In this document: positions 26,004 to 35,527 of the stretch, piece after piece
Numbering within the stretch: position 1 is the first letter of the stretch
Layout of the letters: each line of letters opens with the position of its first letter
Assembly (NCBI RefSeq): GCF_002088945.1
Contig: NZ_NCSU01000006.1
Location: 124,001-188,000, forward strand
Source of the DNA: Henriciella pelagia
GTDB taxonomy: Bacteria; Pseudomonadota; Alphaproteobacteria; Caulobacterales; Hyphomonadaceae
Length of the DNA: 64,000 nt
Reading direction: 5' to 3'
Notes under the pieces: generated by a model
What the model saw: only the letters and a program-made list of their open reading frames with translations
Database searches by the model: none
Told to the model about the DNA's origin: nothing
Position numbers and translations under genes: made by a program

Positions 26004-27897
26004 GTTCGAGCCGCTCGCCATACCAGGCCTCGATATCCTGTTCGACCATTGAGAGTGGGCGTGGTCCACCCCTCAGCACGGCCGTGTTGAAGCCCTGCTC
26101 GGAGAACCGGCCGGTCAGCACGGCTTCGGCGCGGCTGCGCATGTCCAGGATACGGTTGCGCCCATAGAAATAGGCCGATGCCTGTCCCGGCCAGACGGCA
26201 TAGCGCGCCACTTCCTCTTCCATCGCCTCACGTGGAAATCCGGTCGTTTCGGTGAGATAGGTCACCGCCTCATCAAAACTCCAGCCTTGCGAGTGAATGC
26301 CGGTATCGACCACGAGCCGCGCAGCCCGCAGCAGGATGGACTGAAGATAGCCGATCCGGCCATACGGGTCGCCGGTATAGAGGCCTATGCCATCGGCAAG
26401 ATCCTCGGCATACACCGCCCAGCCTTCACCATAGGCTGTATTCCAGATCATCTGGCGCAGCAGCGGCATGCGGCTCGACTGGGCCACGCTGGCGCTTTCG
26501 ATGTGATGGCCGGGAATGCCCTCATGATGCAGCAGGGTCGCCAGGGTGAAGTCCGGCCACTGGCTGAGGTCGGAAAGATTGATCTGGAAGAGGGCAGGGT
26601 TGGACCCATTGGCCGCCGCCGGGACGTAGGATGCGCCGGCAAACGCATCTTCCTTATAGGCCGGCATGCGGGTGATCACGAGGCTGGCCTGCGGCGGCGA
26701 TTCCAGGAGGCGGGGCATGATCTCGGCCGCCGCGCGCAAGTGCTGGCGTAGCCGGGCGAGCACCTGTTCTCGCGCCGTACCTTCATCATCATCTGCAAGG
26801 ATTTGCCCTGGCGACGCTGAAAGCAGTCGCAGCCGCTCAGCGACGCTCCCATCTGTCAGTCCAATCATCGCAAACGCGTCATCAATTTCCGACTGTATGT
26901 CGGTCATCGCCCTGAGGCCTTCCTGGTGCAGGAAGTCGGGATCAATGCCCGCTTCAGTATAGAAACCGAGAATGTCGCGGTAATAGGCATTGGCTGCGGC
27001 CACGCCGTTTCCGGCCATCGGGGCGCTATTGTCGGACAGCTCGATTCCGGGTGCGGTGGAGGCATCGAGGGCCAGTCGCTTCACTGTGTCTGCAAAGTCG
27101 AGATAGGCTGGAAAGACCCTGTCTGTCATCAGGCGCCGGACAGTGGCCCGATAGTCCTCAGCGGAATATTCCTCGCCCTCATCGAGGCCGCCAATCACTG
27201 CGTCGAAGCGAACGATCAACGGGTGCTCGTCAACGGCCTGCCCGGCGAACTGGCGCAGGCGCTGCTCAAGTTTATCGAGGACGATGCGTGGCGGAAGGAT
27301 TCCGTTCGCGGCGTCTGAAACGAGGCGTCTTCTCTCGTCCTCGACAGCGCCAGGCAGGGCCGAGAGCCTCGCGAGGAAATTGTCAGCCTCCCTGTACGAA
27401 CTGAGTGGCTGGCTCGAAATCAGAAGGTCCGGCACATCGACCCAGGCACCGCTCAGCTGGTCAACCGCATACGGCCGGGCCAGACCCGGCTCATATCGGC
27501 CAAATCCATAGGATTCGAGCCGCGTCAGCGCTTCATACTGATCGCGGATGATGTCGAGATGGCGCGCCAGCCGGCTGTCATCCGGCAGGGCGGGGGCCGC
27601 GTTGAGACGCTCCAGTAATTCCAGCCGCAGCAGCCGCTTTCTTTCAAAGCGCGCCTGCGAGCGGTCGTCGAGCGTGCTCTGGAAGGGCTGGCCGATCCGC
27701 GTCTCTTCAAGGCCGAGCCGGCTCGCGGTTTCCGGAGACAGGGCGAGTTCGGCAAAGGCGGTGTCACGAAAGGTCTGGTCGATCTCCTGCACCGTGCGCC
27801 GGGCGATCCCGTCTTCATTCACCGGTGCTGAACAGGCTGTAGCAGCGCATACAGCCAGGGTGACAAGGCCAACGTGGTTCGAGGTGAAAAAGCGCAT
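25999..27897 (-). CDS. DUF885-family lipoprotein, putative metallo-carboxypeptidase
   Basis: A 632-residue protein with N-terminus MRFFTSNHVGLVTLAVCAATAC; lipobox ATAC predicts a lipid anchor. An ATG 33 bases upstream (27930) gives a longer basic N-region and cannot be excluded. The DUF885 signature LLHHEGIPGHHIES carries the HHEG...GHH arrangement thought to bind zinc, followed by AYGEGWAVYAEDLADGIGLY and GQASAYFYGRNRILDMR. The family resembles M32-like peptidases, but activity is rarely shown. Probably acts on peptides in the periplasm. Convergent with the previous gene across a shared terminator. Confidence 0.88.
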   Translation of the reverse strand: MRFFTSNHVGLVTLAVCAATACSAPVNEDGIARRTVQEIDQTFRDTAFAELALSPETASRLGLEETRIGQPFQSTLDDRSQARFERKRLLRLELLERLNAAPALPDDSRLARHLDIIRDQYEALTRLESYGFGRYEPGLARPYAVDQLSGAWVDVPDLLISSQPLSSYREADNFLARLSALPGAVEDERRRLVSDAANGILPPRIVLDKLEQRLRQFAGQAVDEHPLIVRFDAVIGGLDEGEEYSAEDYRATVRRLMTDRVFPAYLDFADTVKRLALDASTAPGIELSDNSAPMAGNGVAAANAYYRDILGFYTEAGIDPDFLHQEGLRAMTDIQSEIDDAFAMIGLTDGSVAERLRLLSASPGQILADDDEGTAREQVLARLRQHLRAAAEIMPRLLESPPQASLVITRMPAYKEDAFAGASYVPAAANGSNPALFQINLSDLSQWPDFTLATLLHHEGIPGHHIESASVAQSSRMPLLRQMIWNTAYGEGWAVYAEDLADGIGLYTGDPYGRIGYLQSILLRAARLVVDTGIHSQGWSFDEAVTYLTETTGFPREAMEEEVARYAVWPGQASAYFYGRNRILDMRSRAEAVLTGRFSEQGFNTAVLRGGPRPLSMVEQDIEAWYGERLEQ

Positions 27898-28028
27898 CAA
27901 AAAGCTGTTCCGGTTCGGTCTTCGCAACATGACAGTATGATTAAACTCTCAGCATAATCGCTGTTCGGCGGTTGTGAGTGGTAATCATATTCGATAAACC
28001 CCGCCGGTCTAATTAACAGGAGTTTCCC

Positions 28029-28871
28029 GTGGAAAATACTCAGCCAGCACAGACTGCGCCGCTCAGCGGGCAAGTTCTCTTCTATTCCAATCCCCAGCCG
28101 CTTTCCTCGGAGAAGCACGGTGGTCTTGGTATCAAGCAAGTGGAAAAGCCATTCGCGTTTCTTGGCAAGGCGCATGCTGTGCCGCTGACCGTGAATGAGT
28201 TTGGCCTCGCGGCGACCTCCTATCCGATCCTCTTCGTCGGCGAGGATCGCACGCCAATCGGCGCGATGGGCATCCGCCAGAACGAGAACCTGTTCGTGTC
28301 CAAGGACGGCACGGTTGACCCGGATTTCTATGTGCCTGCCTTTGCGCGTCGTTATCCCTTCGTTTTCGCCAATGACCAGCAAGGCCAGCGCCTGCTGCTC
28401 TGCGTCGACCGGGATGCGCCAATGGTGACCAACCAGCCTGAAGTTCCCTTCTTCGAGAACGGACAGCCGAGCCAGTTCACCAACAACGCCATGGAATTCT
28501 GCCAGGAGTTCGAACGTCAGCGCCAGAACACCGAAGCCTTCGTTCGCACGCTGCGCGACCTTGACCTCTTCACCAAGAAGACGGCCGCGTTCCAGCCGCG
28601 TGATGCGCAGGGCAATGAGTCCGGCCCGCAACAGACGCTCGCCGAATACTGGGCCATCGACGATGCCAAGCTTCAGGCACTTCCTGCCGACAAGGTGGAA
28701 GAGCTGAACCGCAATGGCATCATCGCAGCCTGCGCGGCCTGCTCGATTTCCCTGCTGAACTGGTCCCGCGTGATCAACCGCGCCATCAAGACCCAGTCGT
28801 CGGAAATCGATTCCGCCAACCAGCAGCCGCAGCCGCAAGGCGGATCAGAAGGCCCGAGCTTCCAGATCTAG
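28029..28871 (+). CDS. SapC-family protein
   Basis: A 280-residue protein with SapC family features: VPLTVNEFGLAATSYPILFVGE, PIGAMGIRQNENLFV, VPAFARRYPFVFANDQ and FCQEFERQRQNTEAFV. SapC was named from S-layer protein export loci, but many members stand alone with no S-layer gene nearby, as here; the function is open. The start is GTG at 28029, 6 bases after AGGAG. There is no signal peptide. The C-terminal tail is Gln/Pro-rich. A terminator follows 40 bases after the stop, so it is monocistronic. Confidence 0.87.
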   Translation: MENTQPAQTAPLSGQVLFYSNPQPLSSEKHGGLGIKQVEKPFAFLGKAHAVPLTVNEFGLAATSYPILFVGEDRTPIGAMGIRQNENLFVSKDGTVDPDFYVPAFARRYPFVFANDQQGQRLLLCVDRDAPMVTNQPEVPFFENGQPSQFTNNAMEFCQEFERQRQNTEAFVRTLRDLDLFTKKTAAFQPRDAQGNESGPQQTLAEYWAIDDAKLQALPADKVEELNRNGIIAACAACSISLLNWSRVINRAIKTQSSEIDSANQQPQPQGGSEGPSFQI

Positions 28872-28909
28872 TCGGTTTCCGGCGTCATTCTGATGCAGGA
28901 CACAACAAG

Positions 28910-28940
28910 GCGGCTCGGCAAATTGCCGGGCCGCTTTTTT
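28910..28940 (+). terminator. Rho-independent terminator after the SapC gene
   Basis: Stem GCGGCTCGGCAA with TTGCCGGGCCGC at 28910-28934 (one mismatch) followed by six T residues at 28935-28940. Typical intrinsic terminator. Confidence 0.88.
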
Positions 28941-29042
28941 GTTCAAACAAGGTCCTCACGTTTTAGAGAGGTGGTTTCATTCGATGCCAATTGCAGCATA
29001 TGGCTTCGCAGAACGATAACTCTGAGTGACTATTCAATTCGC

Positions 29043-31187
29043 ATGATGAAAAAACTGATCCAGCTCTTCGCACTGTGTCTTGCCACATTGAGCGCTGCGG
29101 TGCCGGGCGTCGCCGAACCGGTTGATGGAGGGCACGCCCGTGTCGACTTCATCAGCGAACGGGAAGTCGCCATTCCCGGTGAAACCGTCTGGCTCGGCTT
29201 TGATTTCGAGATGGACCCCAAATGGCACATTTACTGGCTGAATGCGGGGGATGCGGGGATTCCGCCAGAAATGTTCTGGTCCGACGAGACCACCATCGAC
29301 GAGGCGGCCATTGGCGAGATCAGCTGGCCGCGACCCGAACTCATCCCCGTCGTTGAAGGCGAGATCATGGATTATGGCTATAGCGACCGCGTGGTCCTGC
29401 CATTTCCGGTGACCATCCCAGACGACGCTGACGACACGATCCGCTTCGATGGCACGCTGGACTATCTTATCTGCGAGGACATCTGCATTCCCGAACGGGT
29501 GGAGCTCACGCTTTATCTAGAAGTCGGCGACACGCAGGTCCCCGACATGGACGGCGCAGAACGCATTGCGGATGCGCTGGCACAAGTGCCGCCCGAACTC
29601 GATGGTGAGGCGCGTCTTACCCAGGATGGTGATACCTGGGTCCTCTCTGTCACCGGCGACCAGATTGCAGGCATCACCGGGGACGCCCGCTTCTTTCCTG
29701 AAACCCACGACATCGTGCACTCGGCTGACCAGCCGCATGAGTTTGGCGAGGCGGGTGTTCGCCTCACCCTGACGCCCGATAGCGACGAACTTCCCGAAAC
29801 GCTGGCCGGTATACTTGCAATCCACCCGGCAGGGGGCGGCGATCCGATAGCCGTGAACATCGACGCTGTACCGGGCGACGCGCTGGAAGGCACGACAGGC
29901 ATTGCTGGTGCCAGCGGCTCCGGCCGGACGGAAAGTTCTGGCGCGAGTGGCGGGATCAATCTTGTCGTCATGCTATCGCTGGCGCTGCTGGGCGGGCTGG
30001 TCCTCAACCTCATGCCGTGCGTACTGCCAGTCCTGTCAATCAAGGCAATCGGCATGGTCCAGGCGGCAGCCCAGGGGGAGAAATCGCATCTTCGCGAACA
30101 TGGCATCTGGTACACGGTGGGTGTCCTCCTGTCCTTTGCCGCGACGGCCGCTGCATTCCTCACGCTACGTGCAGCAGGCCAGTTCGTCAGTCTTGGCTTC
30201 CAGCTCCAGTATCCGGCGGTCGTGGCGGCGCTGGCCCTGGTCATGGTCCTGATCGGCCTGTGGCTGCTCGGCGTCTTTCATCTCGGCACATCTGTCCAGA
30301 ATGTCGGGTCGGGGCTTGCCAGCAAGCGTGGCAATTCCGGCGCATTCTTCACCGGTGTTCTCGCAGCAGTCGTTGGGGCGCCTTGCGTTGGCCCCTTCGT
30401 TGGCGTGGCTCTTGGTGCTGTGCTCGACAAGCCATGGCCCATCGTCATGGCGGTCTTCCTCGCGCTTGGACTTGGTCTCGCCCTGCCTTTCCTCGTGCTC
30501 AGTTTCGTGCCGGGTCTTCACAAGGCACTGCCGAAGCCCGGCGCGTGGATGGAGCGTCTGAAGCAGGCATTCGCCTTCCCGATGTTCCTGACGGCGGCCT
30601 GGCTCATCACTGTGCTCGGCAATCATCCCGCCGCCGGAGCGACTGCTTTCGGTGCCGTCATCCTCGCTTTCGGCGTTTGGCTGATGAGCGTTTCCGGTGG
30701 CAAGCTGAAAGTGCCGGTGCTTGCCGCAGGCGCGGCGCTCAGTGTGTTCGCGATTGGCTGGCCGGTCATGGCAGGCTTCAGGGATGCCCCGGCCGATACC
30801 AGTGTGAAATCCTACGCGTCAGTAACACCTGAGCCATGGTCGAATGAGCGCGTCGCAGAGCTCATTGCGGCGGGCGAGGGGGTATTCGTCGACTTCACCG
30901 CGACCTGGTGCGCGACCTGCCAGGTGAACAAGCGCACGACACTTACCAAGCCAGATGTGCTCGATGCGATGGCTCAAGCGAATGTGAACTTCCTTGTCGC
31001 CGATTTCACTAGGCCGAATGAAGAGATTGCGGCAGAACTCAAGAAGCGCGGAAGCCCCGGCATTCCGCTATACCTTCTCTATGCGCCCGGCGAGAGTGAG
31101 CCAGAAATTTTGCCAACTTTGCTCAATCCGGGCATGATGAAACGGAAACTCGGCGCCTTCGAAACCGCCGGACTGGAAGACAACTAG
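29043..31187 (+). CDS. dsbD: Thiol:disulfide interchange protein DsbD
   Basis: DsbD carries electrons from cytoplasmic thioredoxin across the inner membrane to periplasmic partners. The 714-residue chain has a signal peptide (MMKKLIQLFALCLATLSAA), an N-terminal beta domain with a CEDICIPE cysteine pair, about eight membrane helices with cysteines in LMPCVLPVLS and GAPCVGPFVG, and a C-terminal thioredoxin domain with WCATC (Cys about 623 and 626). All three redox centres are present. The ATG at 29043 gives the signal peptide directly; an in-frame ATG 150 bases upstream does not. The thioredoxin-like gene 11 bases downstream is a likely partner. Confidence 0.93.
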   Translation: MMKKLIQLFALCLATLSAAVPGVAEPVDGGHARVDFISEREVAIPGETVWLGFDFEMDPKWHIYWLNAGDAGIPPEMFWSDETTIDEAAIGEISWPRPELIPVVEGEIMDYGYSDRVVLPFPVTIPDDADDTIRFDGTLDYLICEDICIPERVELTLYLEVGDTQVPDMDGAERIADALAQVPPELDGEARLTQDGDTWVLSVTGDQIAGITGDARFFPETHDIVHSADQPHEFGEAGVRLTLTPDSDELPETLAGILAIHPAGGGDPIAVNIDAVPGDALEGTTGIAGASGSGRTESSGASGGINLVVMLSLALLGGLVLNLMPCVLPVLSIKAIGMVQAAAQGEKSHLREHGIWYTVGVLLSFAATAAAFLTLRAAGQFVSLGFQLQYPAVVAALALVMVLIGLWLLGVFHLGTSVQNVGSGLASKRGNSGAFFTGVLAAVVGAPCVGPFVGVALGAVLDKPWPIVMAVFLALGLGLALPFLVLSFVPGLHKALPKPGAWMERLKQAFAFPMFLTAAWLITVLGNHPAAGATAFGAVILAFGVWLMSVSGGKLKVPVLAAGAALSVFAIGWPVMAGFRDAPADTSVKSYASVTPEPWSNERVAELIAAGEGVFVDFTATWCATCQVNKRTTLTKPDVLDAMAQANVNFLVADFTRPNEEIAAELKKRGSPGIPLYLLYAPGESEPEILPTLLNPGMMKRKLGAFETAGLEDN

Positions 31188-31198
31188 GGAGTTCGCTC

Positions 31199-31852
31199 AT
31201 GTCAAAGATTACCCGCCGCGAAATCAGCCTCGCCTCCGGCATGGCCGCCGCCGTCGCGCTCAGCGCCGGTGCCCTGATCGCATTTTCTGCCGATGCGTCA
31301 CCGGCAGCAGAGCCGGGCAATGTCGCGCCAGCCTTCACGGGCACGACCAGCACGGGCGAGGAAGTGTCGCTTTCGGATTTTGCCGGCAAGACCGTCGTTC
31401 TCGAATGGACAAATGATGGCTGCCCTTTTGTGAAGAAGCACTATGCTGAGCCGCCGAAGAACATGCAGACCCTGCAAAGTGAAGACGCGGCGGGTGACGA
31501 TGTGGTCTGGCTCCAGATCATTTCGTCCAAGCCCGGCTCGCAGGGCTATGTCTCGGGCGCCGAAGCCAACGCGATCAATGAAGGCCGCGGCGCAACGCCA
31601 GACCATGTCATTCTCGACCCGTCAGGCGATATTGGCCGTCTGTATGATGCCAAGACCACGCCGCACATGTTCGTGATCAAGGGCGACAGCGAGATCGCCT
31701 ATGCCGGCGCCATCGATTCGATCCGCTCGGCACGGGTCGAGGATATCGAGACTGCAGACAATTATGTCCGTGCAGCGCTGGGTGCGGTTGAGGCCGGCGA
31801 GCCGGTTCAGGTCGCATCCTCCAAGCCTTATGGCTGCTCCGTCAAATACTAG
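31199..31852 (+). CDS. Exported thioredoxin-like (redoxin) protein
   Basis: A 217-residue protein with an RR motif (ITRREISLASG) before a hydrophobic stretch, consistent with a Tat or Sec signal. The mature domain has the AhpC/TSA-redoxin layout: VAPAFTGTTSTGEEVSLSDF, VVLEWTNDGCPFVKKHY, HVILDPSGDIGRLYDAKTTPHMFVI. The usual CxxC is reduced to one cysteine (GCPFVKK); a second Cys is near the C-terminus (GCSVKY). It follows dsbD by 11 bases, so it may be a DsbD client or peroxidase-like protein; the substrate is unknown. Confidence 0.88.
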   Translation: MSKITRREISLASGMAAAVALSAGALIAFSADASPAAEPGNVAPAFTGTTSTGEEVSLSDFAGKTVVLEWTNDGCPFVKKHYAEPPKNMQTLQSEDAAGDDVVWLQIISSKPGSQGYVSGAEANAINEGRGATPDHVILDPSGDIGRLYDAKTTPHMFVIKGDSEIAYAGAIDSIRSARVEDIETADNYVRAALGAVEAGEPVQVASSKPYGCSVKY

Positions 31853-31876
31853 TCCGGGTCAACCGGTCCGCACAAA

Positions 31877-32410
31877 TCACTCGATGCGGCGTACCCGGAA
31901 GAGGACGCCGTCATCGAGCTTCATCATGAAGCTGCCGAGGGCGGCGGACCTGACCGTTGCATTGTCGACGCCGACTTTGCGCGAATAGTAGACCCGCTTA
32001 TTGTCGGTCTGTTGCCAGACCTGTCCGTTCTCCAGATAGATGACGAACTTTCCGTCGGACGTCGAGGAGACCCGGGCGACCGGTGAGGTAATTTCCGTGA
32101 GCTCATTGTCTTTGTCGTCTCCCCCAAGAGCGGGCATGACAAGCTTCGGCAGGCTGGGGAGCGAGAAGCCGAAGGAGTCGCGCTTCACCTCTTCAACCTG
32201 TTCGCGTGTCACGGTGACGACGTCTCCGGCATCTTCGGCCGCTTTCAGCCGTCCGACGGCCGCATCGTAACAGGTGAGGCGTTCGCTATCGCCTGCAATA
32301 TTGGAGCAGGCATAAACGCTGGCTGTGGACGCGTTACCGGTCGATTCGTCGGCACTGGACGGCATGGATATTCCCATTGCTGCCCCTGCTGCGAGCAAAA
32401 TATACTTCAT
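31877..32410 (-). CDS. Exported protein with a Cys-x-Cys-type N-terminal motif, unknown function
   Basis: A 177-residue protein with signal peptide MKYILLAAGAAMGISMPSSA. The mature N-terminus has YACSNIAGDSERLTCYDAAVGRL, a motif common in small exported proteins where the two Cys bracket 'I..D..RL'. The C-terminal half is beta-rich (FVIYLENGQVWQQTDNKRVYY). The family is widespread in proteobacteria but not assigned by me. It converges on the redoxin gene, with 24 bases between stops, and is divergent from the peptide-binding gene with a 100-base shared promoter region. Confidence 0.78.
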   Translation of the reverse strand: MKYILLAAGAAMGISMPSSADESTGNASTASVYACSNIAGDSERLTCYDAAVGRLKAAEDAGDVVTVTREQVEEVKRDSFGFSLPSLPKLVMPALGGDDKDNELTEITSPVARVSSTSDGKFVIYLENGQVWQQTDNKRVYYSRKVGVDNATVRSAALGSFMMKLDDGVLFRVRRIE

Positions 32411-32513
32411 TATCGTTCATCTCCTGCTCAGCTCTGCCGCGCTCTCTTTCCAAGAGCGCGCTCGTCTGAGACACTATGACGAGATGGTTAAATAGGGAAA
32501 GTCACGCAAACAC

Positions 32514-34172
32514 ATGATCAGATCACTGAAGACGTCGCTTCTGGCAGCATCTGCTGCCGGGCTTGTCATGACACTTGCTGCCTGTGGCGGCGGCTCATCC
32601 TCCGATGATGGCGCGAAAGTGCTGCGCCGGGGCATCTCGGCCAAGGTCGACACGCTCGACCCGCATCGGTCTTCGGCGAAATGGGAGAACATCGTGATCT
32701 CCGACATGATTGTCGGCCTGATGACGATCACGCCCGAACGGGACGTGATTCCAGGCGTCGCAGAAAGCTGGGAGACGAGTGAAGACGGCCTGACCTGGAC
32801 ATTCAAGCTGAAGGAGACGGTGTGGTCTGATGGCGAACCTGTCACCGCAGAGGATTTCGTCTATGCCTTCCGCCGCATCCAGGACCCGGCCATCGCGTCC
32901 CAGTATTCCTCGCTTCTCTACATCGTGAAGAATGCGGCGCAGGTGAACGCGGGCGAACTTCCACCGGAAGAGCTCGGTGTGCGCGCGGTCGACGATTATA
33001 CCTTCGAGATCACGCTGGAAGAGCCGGCCCCTTACCTGCTTGGCCTCCTGACCCACTACACCACCTATCCGGTGCCGAAGCACATCGTCGAGCAGTATGG
33101 CGAAGCGTGGATCCAGCCGGAGAATATCGAGGTCAACGGGCCCTACAAACTGGCCTACTGGCGCACAGGTGACCAGCTGGTCTCGGAAAAGAACCCACTC
33201 TTCTATGAGGCCGACGATGTCTGCTTTGACCGCGTCGCCTATTTCGAGATCGAGGATGCCTCGGCGGTCGAGCGCCGCATCGAATCCGGTGAACTGGATA
33301 TCAATAACGGGTTCGATGGCGGACGCACTGTCGAGCTGGAAAAGAAATTCCCGGGCTGGGTACGCACCGCGCCGAGCCTGATCACCACCTACTGGACGCT
33401 GAACACAAGCCAGGAGCCGTTCACCGATGTGCGTGTGCGCAAGGCGCTCGCCATGGCGCTCGACCGCGAATTTATCGTCGAGAAAGTCCTGACGCCGGGC
33501 TATATTCCAGCCTACTCCTTCGTGCCGCCAACGATGAGCAATTACGAGGTTGACCGGCCTGAAGTGAGCTTCGTCGACCTCAGCCGTGAAGAGCGCCTCG
33601 CCCAAGCGAGATCGCTTCTGGAAGAGGCCGGATACGGGCCGGGCAATCCATTGAATTTCGAGTTCATCTATCGCTCGACGGACGACAATCCGAAAGTTGC
33701 GCCGGTGGCGCAGGCGAACTGGCAGGAAATCGCTCCCTGGGTGCGGGCGGACATTCTGAAGCAGGACACCAAAGTGCTCTATGCGCGTCTTCGCCAGAGC
33801 GATTTCGAGGCGGCTGACGGTGCCTGGGTCGCCGATTTCGACGACCCGATCAACTTCCTCTACCTGCTCGATTCCACGACGGGTCAGCAGAACTATGGCC
33901 GTTACAGCAACCCGGAATATGACAATCTGCTTGCACGGGCGAGCCAGGAGCGGGACCTTGACGCGCGCGCCGCGATCTTCGCAGAGGCCGAAGCCCTGAT
34001 GCTGGAGGATTATCCGATCACGCCAATGTGGGTCCAGGTCACCAAGAATCTCGTCGACCCTGACATTACCGGATGGGGCGAGAACGCCCAGGACGATCAC
34101 CTGTCCCGGTGGATGTGCCGGGCGGACGCGGCAACAGTCAGCGCCGAAAGCGAGGCACCGTCAGACGAATAG
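32514..34172 (+). CDS. Oligopeptide-binding lipoprotein (OppA-type, SBP family 5)
   Basis: A 552-residue extracytoplasmic solute-binding protein. Signal peptide MIRSLKTSLLAASAAGLVMTLAACGG with lipobox LAAC; the mature chain has LRRGISAKVDTLDPHRS, VIPGVAESWETSEDGLTWTF, FRRIQDPAI, VRKALAMALDREFIVEKV and YPITPMWV, all typical of OppA/MppA. It would deliver peptides to an ABC importer, yet no permease or ATPase genes are adjacent. Either the partners are elsewhere or it works alone in murein peptide scavenging, as MppA does with shared Opp permeases. Confidence 0.92.
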   Translation: MIRSLKTSLLAASAAGLVMTLAACGGGSSSDDGAKVLRRGISAKVDTLDPHRSSAKWENIVISDMIVGLMTITPERDVIPGVAESWETSEDGLTWTFKLKETVWSDGEPVTAEDFVYAFRRIQDPAIASQYSSLLYIVKNAAQVNAGELPPEELGVRAVDDYTFEITLEEPAPYLLGLLTHYTTYPVPKHIVEQYGEAWIQPENIEVNGPYKLAYWRTGDQLVSEKNPLFYEADDVCFDRVAYFEIEDASAVERRIESGELDINNGFDGGRTVELEKKFPGWVRTAPSLITTYWTLNTSQEPFTDVRVRKALAMALDREFIVEKVLTPGYIPAYSFVPPTMSNYEVDRPEVSFVDLSREERLAQARSLLEEAGYGPGNPLNFEFIYRSTDDNPKVAPVAQANWQEIAPWVRADILKQDTKVLYARLRQSDFEAADGAWVADFDDPINFLYLLDSTTGQQNYGRYSNPEYDNLLARASQERDLDARAAIFAEAEALMLEDYPITPMWVQVTKNLVDPDITGWGENAQDDHLSRWMCRADAATVSAESEAPSDE

Positions 34173-34196
34173 TCTGACTGTTGCTGGGAGGGGGGA

Positions 34197-35222
34197 ATGA
34201 GTTCTGAGCTGGAAACCCTGGGAGCCGCATCTGTCGGCTCCCTGTCCACCACGCGCACGGCTGACCTGTCCGGTCAGCCGTGCCGCAATTGCGGGGAGAT
34301 GGTCGAGCAGCGCCACTGTCCGCGCTGCGGCCAGCTTGCGGCAAGCTTTCACCGGCCCTTCATCTCGTTGATCTTCGAAAGCATCAATGATGCCATGGCG
34401 CTCGATGGCCGCATATCGAGGACGCTGCCGCTTCTGCTGTTCCGCCCGGGTGTGCTGACCCGGCGCTATAATGAGGGCAAGCGCGCGCGCTATGTTCCGC
34501 CATTCCGGCTCTTTCTGCTCTCCAGCCTGATCTTCTATTTCATCGTGTTCGCGCTGCTCGACGGCCAGTCCTGGACGAGTGATCCGATCAACATCAATGG
34601 CGACGCGCAGCGTGAACTCACCGACGAAGAAATGGCGGAACTTGAGAAGCAGCTGAACGAAGCGGGCATTGGGACCAGCGGGTCCTTCTTCAAGCTCGAC
34701 TCAGGAGAAGAGAACGCCAGCGCCGGCCTCGAGTCTCCTGAAGCCGCTTCGGCCCCAGAGGGTTCGCCGACAGATGCCGATAGCGAAGAAGAGACAAGCG
34801 AGATTGAGGAGCGGCTGAGGCGCATCGCGGACAATCCGAAGCTTCTCTTCATGGCGATCCAGGACTGGGCGCCGCGTCTCAGCCTGCTGCTGGTTCCACT
34901 GACCATGCTCACGCTTGCCCTGATGTATTTCTGGAAGCGCAGGCTCTACACCTATAATCACGCCATACATGCCTTCCATCTGCATACATGGATGTATCTT
35001 GCCGGCGCTCTCACCGTCCTTGTCTCGCAGGTGACAGGTCCGGGCGTGTGGGCCGTGTTTGTCATCATCATGCCGATTTACGTCATACTGAGCCTGCGCG
35101 GAGCCTACGGCACCGGCTTCATTATGGGCTTCCTGAGAATGTGCCTGCTGTTTACGGTCTGGTCGGTGGGGCTCACCCTGCTCACCGCCTTCACCTTCAT
35201 CGCAAGTGTATTTTCGGTATAG
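34197..35222 (+). CDS. DUF3667-family membrane protein with zinc ribbon
   Basis: A 341-residue protein. The N-terminal zinc ribbon is PCRNCGEMVEQRHCPRCGQL with four cysteines (CxxC...CxxC). The next block, FHRPFISLIFESINDAMALD and RYVPPFRLFLLSSLIFYF, is the DUF3667 signature with the first membrane helix. A long acidic linker (about residues 130-205) precedes four more helices. Function of the family is unknown. It follows the peptide-binding gene by 24 bases with a GGAGGGGGG ribosome site, so co-transcription is likely. Confidence 0.86.
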   Translation: MSSELETLGAASVGSLSTTRTADLSGQPCRNCGEMVEQRHCPRCGQLAASFHRPFISLIFESINDAMALDGRISRTLPLLLFRPGVLTRRYNEGKRARYVPPFRLFLLSSLIFYFIVFALLDGQSWTSDPININGDAQRELTDEEMAELEKQLNEAGIGTSGSFFKLDSGEENASAGLESPEAASAPEGSPTDADSEEETSEIEERLRRIADNPKLLFMAIQDWAPRLSLLLVPLTMLTLALMYFWKRRLYTYNHAIHAFHLHTWMYLAGALTVLVSQVTGPGVWAVFVIIMPIYVILSLRGAYGTGFIMGFLRMCLLFTVWSVGLTLLTAFTFIASVFSV

Positions 35223-35527
35223 TTTCCTGTTAATTGCGAATAGGCGCGGTCTACAATTCTATACTTGTTCCGCGAAGTTGAGTAGAAATTACTCTAAGTT
35301 AGAGGGGCCGAAATAACGGGTGGGATTTGCTCTAGTTTCCCGCGATCACGGCAAGGATGGTCTCAACTGAAACAGTTTTGCAACACGTTTCCACCATCTT
35401 GTCTTGGTTTTGTCACTTTTCGTTGACCCCTGTCAGGCCCCTCCATAACCGTTAAAGCTAAGCCGTGCTCTTTCAGGGGAATGCGGCTGCCATTCAGGCT
35501 AAACGAGTTAATGTTGGAGGTTCCATA
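35223..35527 (+). promoter_or_regulatory. Upstream region of the TonB-dependent receptor
   Basis: A 305-base gap. A possible sigma70-type promoter is TTGACC at 35423-35428 with ATAACC at 35445-35450 (16-base spacer), about 80 bases before the GTG start. No clear metal-, iron- or sugar-regulator dyad was recognised. The 35.22-35.34 kb part is AT-rich and could hold another signal. Confidence 0.35.

Noticed and set aside
32595-34100. Minus-strand open frame of about 501 codons
   Set aside because: It is antisense to the peptide-binding lipoprotein and shows no domain.
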